From: an uncultured Bacteroidales bacterium
GTDB lineage: Bacteria; Bacteroidota; Bacteroidia; Bacteroidales; UBA932
DNA length: 12,103 nucleotides
NCBI GenBank assembly: GCA_946406095.1
Contig: CAMJJO010000042.1
Coordinates: 1-12,103, forward strand
Direction of reading: 5' to 3'
Under the pieces are notes generated by a model. That model saw nothing but the letters and a program-made list of their open reading frames with translations. It searched no databases and had not been told where the DNA came from. The position numbers and the translations under genes are program-made. Shown in pieces: positions 1 to 7,372 of the stretch (position 1 is its first letter; the number at the start of each line of letters is the position of its first letter).

Positions 1-536
1 CGGCCGTCGGCGATATAATAGAAAATCGCCTTGCTGCCATCCCCCTGGAACTCCACGTCCCCGATTTTCATCTCCAGCCCCATCTCCGCGGCGATGCGGC
101 GCGCCTGGATCATGGTATCCTGCTCGCGGGCGATCGCCTCCTGCCACTTCTCGATGTCGCTTTGCTTTGCCTTGCGATAGATGCGCTTCAGCTCGACCGC
201 CTCGGGATCGACGCCTTTGCACTTAAGCTGGCGGCCCACCAGAGGCCCCTCCAGCGTCACTATGCCAAGGTCGCAGCCGGTGGTGGCCTCGACTATCACC
301 ATATCCCCGAGCTTCACGTTCTGCCCGGATGCATTGCGGTAGAAGGCCTTGCGCGTGTTCTTGAAACGCACCTCGAAGATGTCCTTGAAACTCTGGTCCG
401 GAATCCCGGCCAGGTAGTTATGGTCCCGGAGCTTGCAGCAGCCCTCGCGATATGTGAAATGTTCCTCGCCGGTGGCATTGTCCGTAACACAGACACAGCC
501 ACGGTTGCAGTCCATTCTGATAGATTCGTTATCCAT
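1..536 (-). CDS. ricT: RicT/YaaT-like PSP1 C-terminal domain protein (3' end outside window)
   Basis: The first 178 codons are visible; the C-terminus lies beyond the left edge. The start is fixed: the codon two before ATG is the in-frame TAA of the delta' gene. The PSP1 domain is recognisable from EVRFKNTRKAFYRN (about residues 55-68), VKLGDMVIVEATTGCDLGIV (about 74-93) and the final visible YYIADG, which in this family precedes RVDFREL. The N-terminus is cysteine-rich (Cys10, 14, 16, 33, 34). Family knowledge: in Bacillus subtilis RicT (YaaT) works with RicA and RicF in an Fe-S complex affecting mRNA processing and development; in Bacteroidota the homologue is common but its role is not settled. 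It follows holB by 3 bases and is presumably cotranscribed. The family call is secure; the cellular function here is inference. Confidence 0.88.
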   Translation of the reverse strand, partial: MDNESIRMDCNRGCVCVTDNATGEEHFTYREGCCKLRDHNYLAGIPDQSFKDIFEVRFKNTRKAFYRNASGQNVKLGDMVIVEATTGCDLGIVTLEGPLVGRQLKCKGVDPEAVELKRIYRKAKQSDIEKWQEAIAREQDTMIQARRIAAEMGLEMKIGDVEFQGDGSKAIFYYIADG

Positions 537-539
537 ACG

Positions 540-1475
540 TTATATATTGACATAGAGCCGGTCCACCAAGTCGGTGAACAGGATCTTCTGATTAACATTC
601 CTTCCAATCAGGCCCGAAGCCTTGTCCAGGGCCTCCAGAGCCTTGCGCGGGAAAGTCTTCTTGCACTTGGACGCCCACCCGCGCACCTCGGGATCATCCC
701 CCGCCAGCGCCGTAAGCCCCTGCTGCACAAGGAAAACCCTGCGCATCTTCTCTGCCGCAAAACGGCAGAATGCCCGCATGCTGTCTCTCGAAGGAAGCGC
801 CGCGAGCTGTTCGCCCACCTCCAGCGCGCCGCCAAGATCCCTGGCGATCAGCGCCTGCATCAGCGCAGAGAGCAGCCCTCCGTCATCGAAACGAAGCGCC
901 ACCGACGCACTCTCCCCGGCCGCCTCCACACGGAAGAGCTGGCAGCGGGAAAGGATGGTGGGCAGCAGCCTCTCGGGCGCGTGCGTCACCATCACGAAAA
1001 TAGTCTGCTGCGGAGGTTCTTCCAGAATCTTCAGCAGTTTGTTGGCGGCCGTAGGATTCATCTTTTCGGGAAGATAGATCACCACCGCCGTATATCCGCC
1101 CTCCAGCGAATAGCGGCTCAGCACCTGCAGCAGGGCATTCGCCTCCTTCACCGAAATCACGGTATTCTTGCCCTCGAACCCAAGGGCCTCGTAGAGATCC
1201 CCCTCGCTGAAGGAAGGGTTCTCCTGCACCAGCGCACGCCACTCCTTGGCATACTGCTCCGACACCGAATCCCCCGAAGAAAGGATGAGGGGGAAGATGA
1301 AATGGATGTCCGGATGTATCAGTTTCGCCACCCTCGGATTGCCGCCGTAGAGATGCTCCAGGAACTGCAGCGCCAGCGGCACGCCTCCGCCGCCGTCATC
1401 CTCATGAAGGAGAAGGGCGTGGGGGACGCGGCCGGAATCGACCATCCCGCAGAGGGTTTTCAGAAGCTCGCTCAT
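540..1475 (-). CDS. holB: DNA polymerase III, delta' subunit (clamp loader), short form
   Basis: This 311-residue AAA+ protein is the delta' subunit of the clamp-loading complex that opens the sliding clamp at the replication fork. Seen: the motif NPTAANKLLKILEEPP (140-155) and the SRC motif at 176-178, both hallmarks of delta'/gamma clamp-loader ATPases, plus HPDIHFIFP (54-62), typical of Bacteroidota delta'. The P-loop position (about 24-36, HEDDGGGGVPLAL) has no GK[ST], so ATP hydrolysis is not expected; delta' is usually the non-hydrolysing subunit. The zinc-binding cysteine cluster usually found just before the HPD segment is absent: only Cys9, 178, 237 and 271 are present. The start overlaps the stop of the prenyl synthase as ATGA. 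At 311 residues it is slightly short for the family (E. coli 334). Confidence 0.9.
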   Translation of the reverse strand: MSELLKTLCGMVDSGRVPHALLLHEDDGGGGVPLALQFLEHLYGGNPRVAKLIHPDIHFIFPLILSSGDSVSEQYAKEWRALVQENPSFSEGDLYEALGFEGKNTVISVKEANALLQVLSRYSLEGGYTAVVIYLPEKMNPTAANKLLKILEEPPQQTIFVMVTHAPERLLPTILSRCQLFRVEAAGESASVALRFDDGGLLSALMQALIARDLGGALEVGEQLAALPSRDSMRAFCRFAAEKMRRVFLVQQGLTALAGDDPEVRGWASKCKKTFPRKALEALDKASGLIGRNVNQKILFTDLVDRLYVNI

Positions 1476-2446
1476 TGGGTGCGTATCGAGTTAAGATGGG
1501 CGATGCCGGCGAGGATTTCCTTTTCTGTGCAGTCCGGGAAGATGTCCAGGGCGTGCTCAGCCTCGCTGACATAGTCTTCAAGTTTCTTTTCTGCAAATTC
1601 AACCCCGCCGTTCGAGAGCACGAAATCGCGGATGGTATCGGCGTTCCCGGGGTGCAGGGGAATCTCGTGGATCATCTGCCTCCACTTCTGCTCGTCCGGC
1701 GAGTTGGAAAGGGCTCCCAGGAGGGGAAGGGTGATTTTCTGCTCCAGGAGGTCGATGCCAAGGGGCTTTCCGGTCTTCTCGTCCCCGGCATAGTCCAGGA
1801 TATCGTCCCGGATCTGGAAGGCCAGGCCGAGTGCCTTGCCATAACGGCCGGCGGCCTGAATCATCTCCTCGGATGCCTGCACCGACTTTGCTCCGCTCTG
1901 GCAGGCCGTCACGAACAGACTCCCCGTCTTGCAGTAGATGATGCGGAGATAGTCTTCCATCGTGGTGTCGGAGGTGAAGGCCTTCTGCTGCTGAAGCATC
2001 TCCCCTTCCGAAAGGTCGGTCAGGGTGCGGGTGAAGGCATCCAGGGTCCACTTCATATCGGAGCAGTCCGAGAGCAGCCCCACCGCCCTGGCGAGCCAGA
2101 AGTCGCCTACGAGCACCGCGGGAACGGCACCTAGATACGACATCACCGTAGGCTTGCCGCGGCGCGTCATGGCCTCGTCGGCCACGTCGTCGTGCAGGAG
2201 GGTGGCGTTGTGAAGCACCTCAACCGCCGCAGCATAACGCAGGCTTTCTTCCGTAAGCACCGGCCCTCCGCAGATGCGCGCAAAGAGCATGGTGAGCCTG
2301 GGACGGAGCATCTTGCCGGCATTTTCCAGCAGCCTGCGGTTGATTTCGTCCAGCATGGGGACGTCGGAACCCAAGGCCTTGAATATCAGGGCCTGCATCG
2401 AATCCCAATCCTTTCCGAGAAAGGCTATGACCGAATTCCTGTCCAT
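1472..2446 (-). CDS. Long-chain polyprenyl diphosphate synthase (trans-isoprenyl family)
   Basis: This 324-residue enzyme condenses isopentenyl diphosphate onto an allylic diphosphate to make the all-trans side chain of the respiratory quinone (menaquinone in most Bacteroidota). Both aspartate-rich Mg-diphosphate motifs are intact: DDVAD at 86-90 and DDILD at 214-218. Also visible are GKMLRPRL (44-51, isopentenyl diphosphate binding), the RRGKPT segment (95-100) and GKPLGIDLLEQKITLP (226-241). Length is normal for octaprenyl/heptaprenyl synthases. Product chain length cannot be read reliably from the sequence, so I give no symbol (ispB-like is the nearest). Its ATG overlaps the stop of the LOG gene by one base (TGATG), and its own stop overlaps holB (ATGA), so translation is probably coupled on both sides. 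Confidence 0.93.
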   Translation of the reverse strand: MDRNSVIAFLGKDWDSMQALIFKALGSDVPMLDEINRRLLENAGKMLRPRLTMLFARICGGPVLTEESLRYAAAVEVLHNATLLHDDVADEAMTRRGKPTVMSYLGAVPAVLVGDFWLARAVGLLSDCSDMKWTLDAFTRTLTDLSEGEMLQQQKAFTSDTTMEDYLRIIYCKTGSLFVTACQSGAKSVQASEEMIQAAGRYGKALGLAFQIRDDILDYAGDEKTGKPLGIDLLEQKITLPLLGALSNSPDEQKWRQMIHEIPLHPGNADTIRDFVLSNGGVEFAEKKLEDYVSEAEHALDIFPDCTEKEILAGIAHLNSIRTQ

Positions 2447-2976
2447 CAGAAAATTTTTGAAAGTTCTTCGGGAGTGGACGCGAAGTGCACCAGTGCACGG
2501 TCTTCTTTCGTCAGCATCCCGGTTTCTACGAAATGATCCAGCAGGGCCTTCAGAGGGTCGTAGAATCCCTCGACGTTAAGCACCCCGATGCGGCACTTGA
2601 GGCGGCCCAGCTTCACCAGGACCATGGTCTCGAAAAGCTCGTCCATGGTGCCGATTCCGCCGGGGAGGGCGACCGCGAGGGAAACACCCTCACGCATCAT
2701 TTCCTTGCGTATGCTCATGGTCGGAGCCCATCTGAGCTCGGTAAGACCCTCATATTCAAGACCTTTCATAAACTCCGGCATAACCCCGTAATTGGGGGCG
2801 CCGAAATCCCTCGCAGCATCGCATACGAAACCCATCGTTCCGCGGAAAGAACCGCCGGACACTATGCTGTATCCAGCCAAACAAGCCGCACGGACACATT
2901 CCCGCGCGGCCTGATTGTATTTAGGATTTATGTCTTTGCTGGCGGAGCAAAAAAACACCGCCTTTTTTTCTGACAT
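2446..2976 (-). CDS. LOG family protein (TIGR00730; nucleoside 5'-monophosphate phosphoribohydrolase)
   Basis: A Rossmann-like protein of 176 residues, close to the usual bacterial LOG length. The diagnostic PGGIGTMDE motif is at 105-113; the SGGSFRGTMG nucleotide-binding loop at 40-49 and the RKEMM segment at 90-94 fit the active site of this family. Family knowledge: LOG enzymes hydrolyse the N-glycosidic bond of nucleoside 5'-monophosphates (cytokinin ribotides in plants and actinobacteria; AMP and related nucleotides in many bacteria). Many were once annotated as lysine decarboxylase, which is wrong. No cytokinin-making isopentenyltransferase lies nearby; the adjacent prenyl synthase makes long chains and is not a tRNA/adenylate isopentenyltransferase. 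It starts 9 bases after the barrel-protein stop, with an AAAAGAG stretch in front that could help ribosome binding. Confidence 0.9.
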   Translation of the reverse strand: MSEKKAVFFCSASKDINPKYNQAARECVRAACLAGYSIVSGGSFRGTMGFVCDAARDFGAPNYGVMPEFMKGLEYEGLTELRWAPTMSIRKEMMREGVSLAVALPGGIGTMDELFETMVLVKLGRLKCRIGVLNVEGFYDPLKALLDHFVETGMLTKEDRALVHFASTPEELSKIF

Positions 2977-2985
2977 ATAACTCTT

Positions 2986-3639
2986 TTAGAACAGGAAGAT
3001 TACAGATGCCATGATTCCGGATGCGGTTCCTTCCTCGACGGTCTTGGAACCGGCATTGACGGCCTCTTTGAAGCTCTTGAAGGTTCCGCCTTCCTCGTCG
3101 TAGAGGTTGCCCATGTTCCAGTACTTGCGCACCGCAACCTGCAGATGGTTCAGAATCTCGACACCGAGACCGATGCCTACACCCATCTCCAGACGGTTCT
3201 TTACATTATCCCATGCTTCCTTGGAATTCTCTCCGGTGAAGTTGCTCACCTTCTCTTCGTTGGTGATGCCATAGCCGATGAAAGGCTCTGCGAATGCATA
3301 AGGACGCACGACACCGGCAATGTTGATTCCCCACTGTGCCTGAGCGGCCAACTCGAGGAAACCGGTCTTCATATCGATGGATTTGAGGGAACCGTCGGTT
3401 GCAGTATCTTCGAGGGTCTGCCCTTTGACGTTGTAAAGGACGGCGGGCTGGACGGCGAAGCCGAGAGGGAGAGGGAGTTTGAAGGTGACACCAACGTGGT
3501 ACTGGTTCACTTCCTTGACATTTGCCCATGCGGTTTCATAATCGGTTTCCATAGTGGTGATACCGGCAAGGATACCAGGCTGGGCAAGTGCGCTGATTGC
3601 AAAGAAGGATGCAATAGCAACAATGACTAATTTTTTCAT
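2986..3639 (-). CDS. Small outer-membrane beta-barrel protein (PorT-like/OMP_b-brl type)
   Basis: The protein has 217 residues from the chosen ATG. It starts with a clear signal peptide (MKKLVIVAIASFFAISALAQ, cleavage expected around residue 19/20), which is why I reject the 38-codon longer in-frame start: that extension only rereads the thioredoxin gene. The mature part has alternating hydrophobic strands with aromatic girdles (for example FAVQPAVLYNV, VRPYAFAEPFIGYG, HLQVAVRKYWNMGNL) and ends in a terminal phenylalanine (VIFLF), as outer-membrane barrels recognised by BamA do. With a length of about 200 residues this fits an eight-stranded barrel. The start is one base after the trxA stop (TAG-T-ATG). 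The cellular role is unknown; the family call rests on pattern rather than on a catalytic motif. Confidence 0.85.
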   Translation of the reverse strand: MKKLVIVAIASFFAISALAQPGILAGITTMETDYETAWANVKEVNQYHVGVTFKLPLPLGFAVQPAVLYNVKGQTLEDTATDGSLKSIDMKTGFLELAAQAQWGINIAGVVRPYAFAEPFIGYGITNEEKVSNFTGENSKEAWDNVKNRLEMGVGIGLGVEILNHLQVAVRKYWNMGNLYDEEGGTFKSFKEAVNAGSKTVEEGTASGIMASVIFLF

Positions 3640-3640
3640 A

Positions 3641-3952
3641 CTAGAGTAAATTGTTAAGTATTGTTTCAATATCTTGTTTGGAAACGAGCCCGACGGACTT
3701 GTCCACAAGCTGGCCGCCCTTGAAAAAGAGAAGGGTGGGGATGCTGCGGACACCGAAACGCTCGGCGATTTCTTCGTTGTCGTCTACGTTGCATTTCCCG
3801 ACTGCAACACGGCCTTCATACTCCTGCGCGATGTCGTCCACAGTAGGAGAAAGCATACGGCAAGGGCCGCACCAGGTGGCCCAGAGGTCTACCAGGGCAA
3901 CATCTGCCGAGGTGATGAGACTCTCAAAATTGTTCTGGTCAATTACTATCAT
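3641..3952 (-). CDS. trxA: Thioredoxin
   Basis: A classical 103-residue cytoplasmic thioredoxin, without a signal peptide. The redox site WCGPC is at 27-31, the cis-proline is at 72 (SIPTLLFF), and the FKGGQLVDKSVG turn (77-88) is the standard GG loop before the last strand. It reduces protein disulfides using electrons from thioredoxin reductase, which is not in this window. It lies 21 bases after the PII-like gene and 1 base before the barrel-protein gene. The AT-rich upstream gap holds an imperfect inverted repeat described separately, so this may be the first gene of the left-hand transcript or simply a continuation of the efflux transcript. Confidence 0.97.
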   Translation of the reverse strand: MIVIDQNNFESLITSADVALVDLWATWCGPCRMLSPTVDDIAQEYEGRVAVGKCNVDDNEEIAERFGVRSIPTLLFFKGGQLVDKSVGLVSKQDIETILNNLL

Positions 3953-3954
3953 AA

Positions 3955-3979
3955 TTGCAAATATATAAATAATTTACAA
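3955..3979 (-). promoter_or_regulatory. Imperfect inverted repeat in front of trxA
   Basis: On the minus strand the arms are TTGTAAAT (3979-3972) and ATTTGCAA (3962-3955), 7 of 8 matched as a dyad (the odd pair is G-U in RNA), separated by 9 AT-only bases. It begins across the stop codon of the PII-like gene and ends two bases before the trxA ATG. It could be an operator, a weak RNA hairpin, or chance in an AT-rich gap; it lacks the GC-rich stem and following T-run of a terminator. Confidence 0.25.
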
Positions 3980-4267
3980 AACTTCTTCCACTTTCCACGA
4001 GAAAGCCTTTATTCCCAGTTCAGGAGTGGCGGCATCCTTTTCGCGGAGCGCTGCCAGCAGGCGGGGGGCCGTTTCATCTTCGACCAGCAGCATCAGGGCA
4101 TCGTTGTACTCCGGCCATGCATGATTGTCCAGATGAGGGATTCCGGAGACGGAACCGCGCCCTCCGACGCCGTCGAAGCGGGTGAAACCGCGCTGCCCGA
4201 GGCCTTCTACAATGGCGACTATCTCATCGCCATAAGCCTGATTGTAAACTACGAAAACTGCTTTCAT
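3974..4267 (-). CDS. PG0541-like, PII-related transporter-associated protein
   Basis: A 97-residue protein with the beta-alpha-beta-beta-alpha-beta order of the PII/GlnB fold: strand 1-9 (MKAVFVVYN), helix 13-24, strand 28-40 (FTRFDGVGGRGSV), a short T-loop-like turn at 42-54 containing His45 and His49 (PHLDNHAW), strand 56-64, helix 67-77 and a final strand 86-95. The pattern QRGFTRFDGVGGRGS is what I know from the PG0541 family of Bacteroidota, found beside RND pumps. It lacks the uridylylated tyrosine loop of nitrogen-sensing PII. Its ATG overlaps the pump's stop as ATGA, so the two are probably made in step. The inferred role is to bind and modulate the pump, or to sense a small ligand or metal; no function is shown by the sequence itself. 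Confidence 0.8.
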   Translation of the reverse strand: MKAVFVVYNQAYGDEIVAIVEGLGQRGFTRFDGVGGRGSVSGIPHLDNHAWPEYNDALMLLVEDETAPRLLAALREKDAATPELGIKAFSWKVEEVL

Positions 4268-7200
4268 ATAATCTCGTACTTTTTAGATGCACGGCGCTCC
4301 TGCCGCGTTGCAAACACACAGTAAACTGCCGGGATCAGAACCAGGGTCACGAGGGTAGATATCGAAAGGCCCCAGACCACTACCATGCCCAGGCCATTCC
4401 ACATCTCGGAGCCTTCTCCGCGGCCGAGGGCCATCGGGAGCATACCCAGCACGGTGGTGAGGGTGGTCATCAGGATCGGGCGCAGACGGCTGCGGGCTGC
4501 GGTCACGGATGCCTCCAGCACGCTCATTCCCCTCTCGCGGCAGAGGATGGTGTAGTCTATCAGCACGATACCGTTCTTCACGACTATACCAATCAATATA
4601 ATAATACCCACCATGCCCATCACGCTCAGCGCGGTGCCCGTGGCCCAGAGGCCAAGGATCACGCCGACCGCCGCGAAAGGCAGGCTGAACATGATCACGA
4701 AGGGACTCAGGAAACTCTCGAACTGCGCGGCCATCACTATGTAGACCAGCATGATCATCAGCACCATCAGCACCGCCATGTCCGAGAACATCTTCTGCTG
4801 ATCTTCATAGTCGCCGGAGATGACGCTGTAGAGGTTGGCGGGCAGAGGGGTCTCGTCGAGAATGCGGTTGGTCACCGCGACAGCCTCGGAAAGGGCCACC
4901 TTGTTAGCCACCAGGGCGGTGACGGTGATGTAGCGCTGGCGGTTGCGGCGCTCGATGGTAGGAGGCACCTCCGTCTCCACTATCCTGCCCAGCTCTTTCA
5001 GGCGAATGCCCTTGCCGGTGGGAGTGTAGACTATGATGTTTTCCATATCCTCGATGCTGGTGCGGAACTCCGGCGCATAGCGGACGCGGATGTAGTATTC
5101 GTCGCCGTCCTCGCGGTAATAGGATGCGATGCTTCCGCTCATCGCCGCGCTGAACGCGGAACCGGCGGTGGTGGAATTCAGCCCGTTCAGGGCCAGCTTC
5201 TCGCGGTCGAAGTCTACCATGAATTCAGGGGTGTACTCGTCGCGGCTGAGGATGACCTGCGCGAACTCGGGGCACTCCAGCATCTTGGCCTGGATGGCCT
5301 TGGCGGCCGCATCCGTCTCTTCGAAATCGTAGCCGTAGATCTCCAGGGAGACGCTCGACGCACCGCCCATCATGCCGCCGCCTTCGCTGACGGTGGCCTT
5401 GCGGATCTCGGGATAGTGCCTGAGGATCCCGCGCACCTGGTCGGCGATGTCACCGGAGGAACGCTCGCGCTCGCTCTTGGTGCCGATGTGCATGTTTATG
5501 GCGATGATATGCGTGCCGTTGCTCCGCATCGATCCCAGCAGGTTGTCGGAATCCGCCTGGCCGAAGGTAACATTGCAGACGGTGATCTCCGGGATACCCT
5601 CCACCAGTTCGGTGTAGATGTTGTTCGCCAGCTCCGCGGTCACGCTCTGGGCGGTGCCGACGGGCAGGGTGACGTTAACCACGATACGGTCCGAATCTCC
5701 CTTGGGGAAATACTCGGTCTTGAGGCGCGGGGCGAGGAAGACCAGGGTCGCCATCAGTATGCCGAAGGCGCCGAAGATGACGGCCTTGCGGTGGGTGGTG
5801 GCCCATCCGATCAGGCGGGCGTATCCCGCGGAAATCCCGTTCAGGGCCTTGTCGATGGGGGTGAAGAAGAGGCGGTAGAGTTTGGAGTCGCTGCGTTTGC
5901 CGCCGAGGAACTGGGCGCAGAGCATAGGCACCAGGGTGAGGGCGGCGGTGGTGGAGACCACCATGATCAGGGTCACTATCCATCCCAGCTGCTGGAACAT
6001 CACGCCTGTCATGCCCTTGATGAAGGTGAGGGGCAGGAAGACGCAGAGCATGGTGAGGGTGGATGCGATGACGGAGATACCCACTTCGGAGGTGCCGTGG
6101 ATGGCCGCCTCGACCGGCTTCTCTCCCCTGTCGATGTGCGTGCTGACGTTCTCCAGCACCACTATGGCATCATCCACCACCATGCCTATGGCCAGCGACA
6201 GCGAGGCCATCGAAACGATGTTAAGGGTGTTGCCGGTGGCGAAAAGGTAGACCAGCGAGGCCAGCAGTGCGATAGGGATGGAGAGGATGATGATGAAGGT
6301 GGTCTTCCATCTGCCCAGGAAGATGAACACCACCAGCATGACCACCGCGAAGGTGATGAGGATGGTCTCGATCAGGGAGTGGATGGTGTCCACGATCTCC
6401 TCGGAGGAGTCGAAGATCTGGTTGATCTGGATGTCCGAGGGAAGGGTCTTCTTGATCTGCTCGAGCTGCTTGTGCACCCCGCGGCTGACGTTCACGGTGT
6501 TGGCGCCGGCCTGCTTCTGGATGACGATTCGCGCTGCGCGGATGCCGTCCGTGTATGACTCCTGCTCACGCTCCTGGCTGCCGTCCCGGATGGTGGCGAC
6601 ATCCTTCAGGAGTATGGTCTGGCTGCCGTTGTAGCCCACTACGATATCCATCAGTTCGGACGGGTCCTCGAACTCCTTCTGCACGCGCAGGGAGTAGGTG
6701 CCGGAGCCGATGTCGATGTTGCCGGAAGGGAGGTTGCGGTTCTCTGCGGCGATTATCTGGGCGATAGCCGCCACGCTCAGATGGTAGGCCTCCAGCTTGC
6801 CCGGATCGCAGTATACCTGGATCTCGCGGGTGGGGGCGCCGTCGATGCTGACCGTGCCCACGCCCTTGATTCTGGCCAGAGGGGTGGCCACCTGCTCGTC
6901 CAGTATTTTGTCGAGGCCGGAGACGGATTCGGTGGCGGAAGCGGTGAACATCATGATAGGCATGTCGTCCGCGCTGAACTTGAAGATGACTGGCGTTGTG
7001 GCGCCGTCCGGCAGCACGGAATTCACCATGTCGAGCTTGTCGCGCACGTTGTTGGTGGCCTCTTCGATGTCGGTGCCGTATTCGAATTCGAGGGAGAGGA
7101 TGCTGACGTTCTCCTTGCTCTGGGAGCTGAGTTTCTTCAGGTCCTCTACGCTGTTAAGCGAGTTCTCCAGGATCTTGGTGAGGTTGGTCTCGATATCCTG

Positions 7201-7368
7201 GGCGTTGGCGCCCTGATAGGAACTCATCACCATGATGGTATTGGCGTCGAATTCCGGGAAGAGCGCTATGGAGGTGTTGATGAGCGAATAGACGCCGAAC
7301 ACCACGAAGGCGACGAAGATCAGGGCCGTCGTCACCGGGTTCTTGACTGCAGATTTGATTACGCTCAT
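4264..7368 (-). CDS. RND multidrug efflux pump, inner-membrane permease (HAE1/AcrB type)
   Basis: At 1034 residues this is full length for an HAE1 pump. It is the proton-driven inner-membrane trimer of a tripartite efflux system. Seen: the first TM segment at about 12-32, the TM4 proton-relay motif GMVVDDAIVVLENV at 395-408 with Asp399 and Asp400, the TM10 partner motif with Lys931 (GIVVKNGIVLID, 927-938), and RLRPILMTTL (961-970) in TM11. Two large periplasmic regions lie at about 33-330 and 550-860, reflecting the internal duplication. The second contains a glycine/methionine-rich turn (GGGMMGG, 663-669). Substrate cannot be deduced; acidic and lysine relay residues argue for the drug/organic class rather than the metal-exporting CusA class. 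It starts 4 bases after the adaptor stop and overlaps the PII-like gene by 4 bases. Confidence 0.96.
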   Translation of the reverse strand: MSVIKSAVKNPVTTALIFVAFVVFGVYSLINTSIALFPEFDANTIMVMSSYQGANAQDIETNLTKILENSLNSVEDLKKLSSQSKENVSILSLEFEYGTDIEEATNNVRDKLDMVNSVLPDGATTPVIFKFSADDMPIMMFTASATESVSGLDKILDEQVATPLARIKGVGTVSIDGAPTREIQVYCDPGKLEAYHLSVAAIAQIIAAENRNLPSGNIDIGSGTYSLRVQKEFEDPSELMDIVVGYNGSQTILLKDVATIRDGSQEREQESYTDGIRAARIVIQKQAGANTVNVSRGVHKQLEQIKKTLPSDIQINQIFDSSEEIVDTIHSLIETILITFAVVMLVVFIFLGRWKTTFIIILSIPIALLASLVYLFATGNTLNIVSMASLSLAIGMVVDDAIVVLENVSTHIDRGEKPVEAAIHGTSEVGISVIASTLTMLCVFLPLTFIKGMTGVMFQQLGWIVTLIMVVSTTAALTLVPMLCAQFLGGKRSDSKLYRLFFTPIDKALNGISAGYARLIGWATTHRKAVIFGAFGILMATLVFLAPRLKTEYFPKGDSDRIVVNVTLPVGTAQSVTAELANNIYTELVEGIPEITVCNVTFGQADSDNLLGSMRSNGTHIIAINMHIGTKSERERSSGDIADQVRGILRHYPEIRKATVSEGGGMMGGASSVSLEIYGYDFEETDAAAKAIQAKMLECPEFAQVILSRDEYTPEFMVDFDREKLALNGLNSTTAGSAFSAAMSGSIASYYREDGDEYYIRVRYAPEFRTSIEDMENIIVYTPTGKGIRLKELGRIVETEVPPTIERRNRQRYITVTALVANKVALSEAVAVTNRILDETPLPANLYSVISGDYEDQQKMFSDMAVLMVLMIMLVYIVMAAQFESFLSPFVIMFSLPFAAVGVILGLWATGTALSVMGMVGIIILIGIVVKNGIVLIDYTILCRERGMSVLEASVTAARSRLRPILMTTLTTVLGMLPMALGRGEGSEMWNGLGMVVVWGLSISTLVTLVLIPAVYCVFATRQERRASKKYEII

Positions 7369-7372
7369 AGCC

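Noticed and set aside
162..1574. A 470-codon open frame on the plus strand
   Set aside because: It lies opposite holB and ricT, both with clear family motifs, and its translation (His/Arg/Leu-rich, no domain) is what the antisense of GC-rich genes produces.
2446..2976. Lysine decarboxylase
   Set aside because: The PGGxGTxxE motif marks a LOG phosphoribohydrolase; the decarboxylase name is an old misannotation of this family.
3640..3753. A 38-codon N-terminal extension of the outer-membrane barrel protein
   Set aside because: It would place non-signal residues before a perfect signal peptide and only rereads the 3' part of trxA in another frame.
3958..3980. A full Bacteroidota sigma promoter (TTTG plus TAnnTTTG) before trxA
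   Set aside because: TTTG (3980-3977) and TATATTTG (3965-3958) are only 11 bases apart instead of about 19, and the -7 box is too near the ATG; I keep it only as a weak observation.
5416..6558. A 380-codon plus-strand frame very rich in Asp, Gly and His
   Set aside because: It is antisense to the RND pump gene; the composition mirrors the codon bias of the pump and no motif or start signal supports it.
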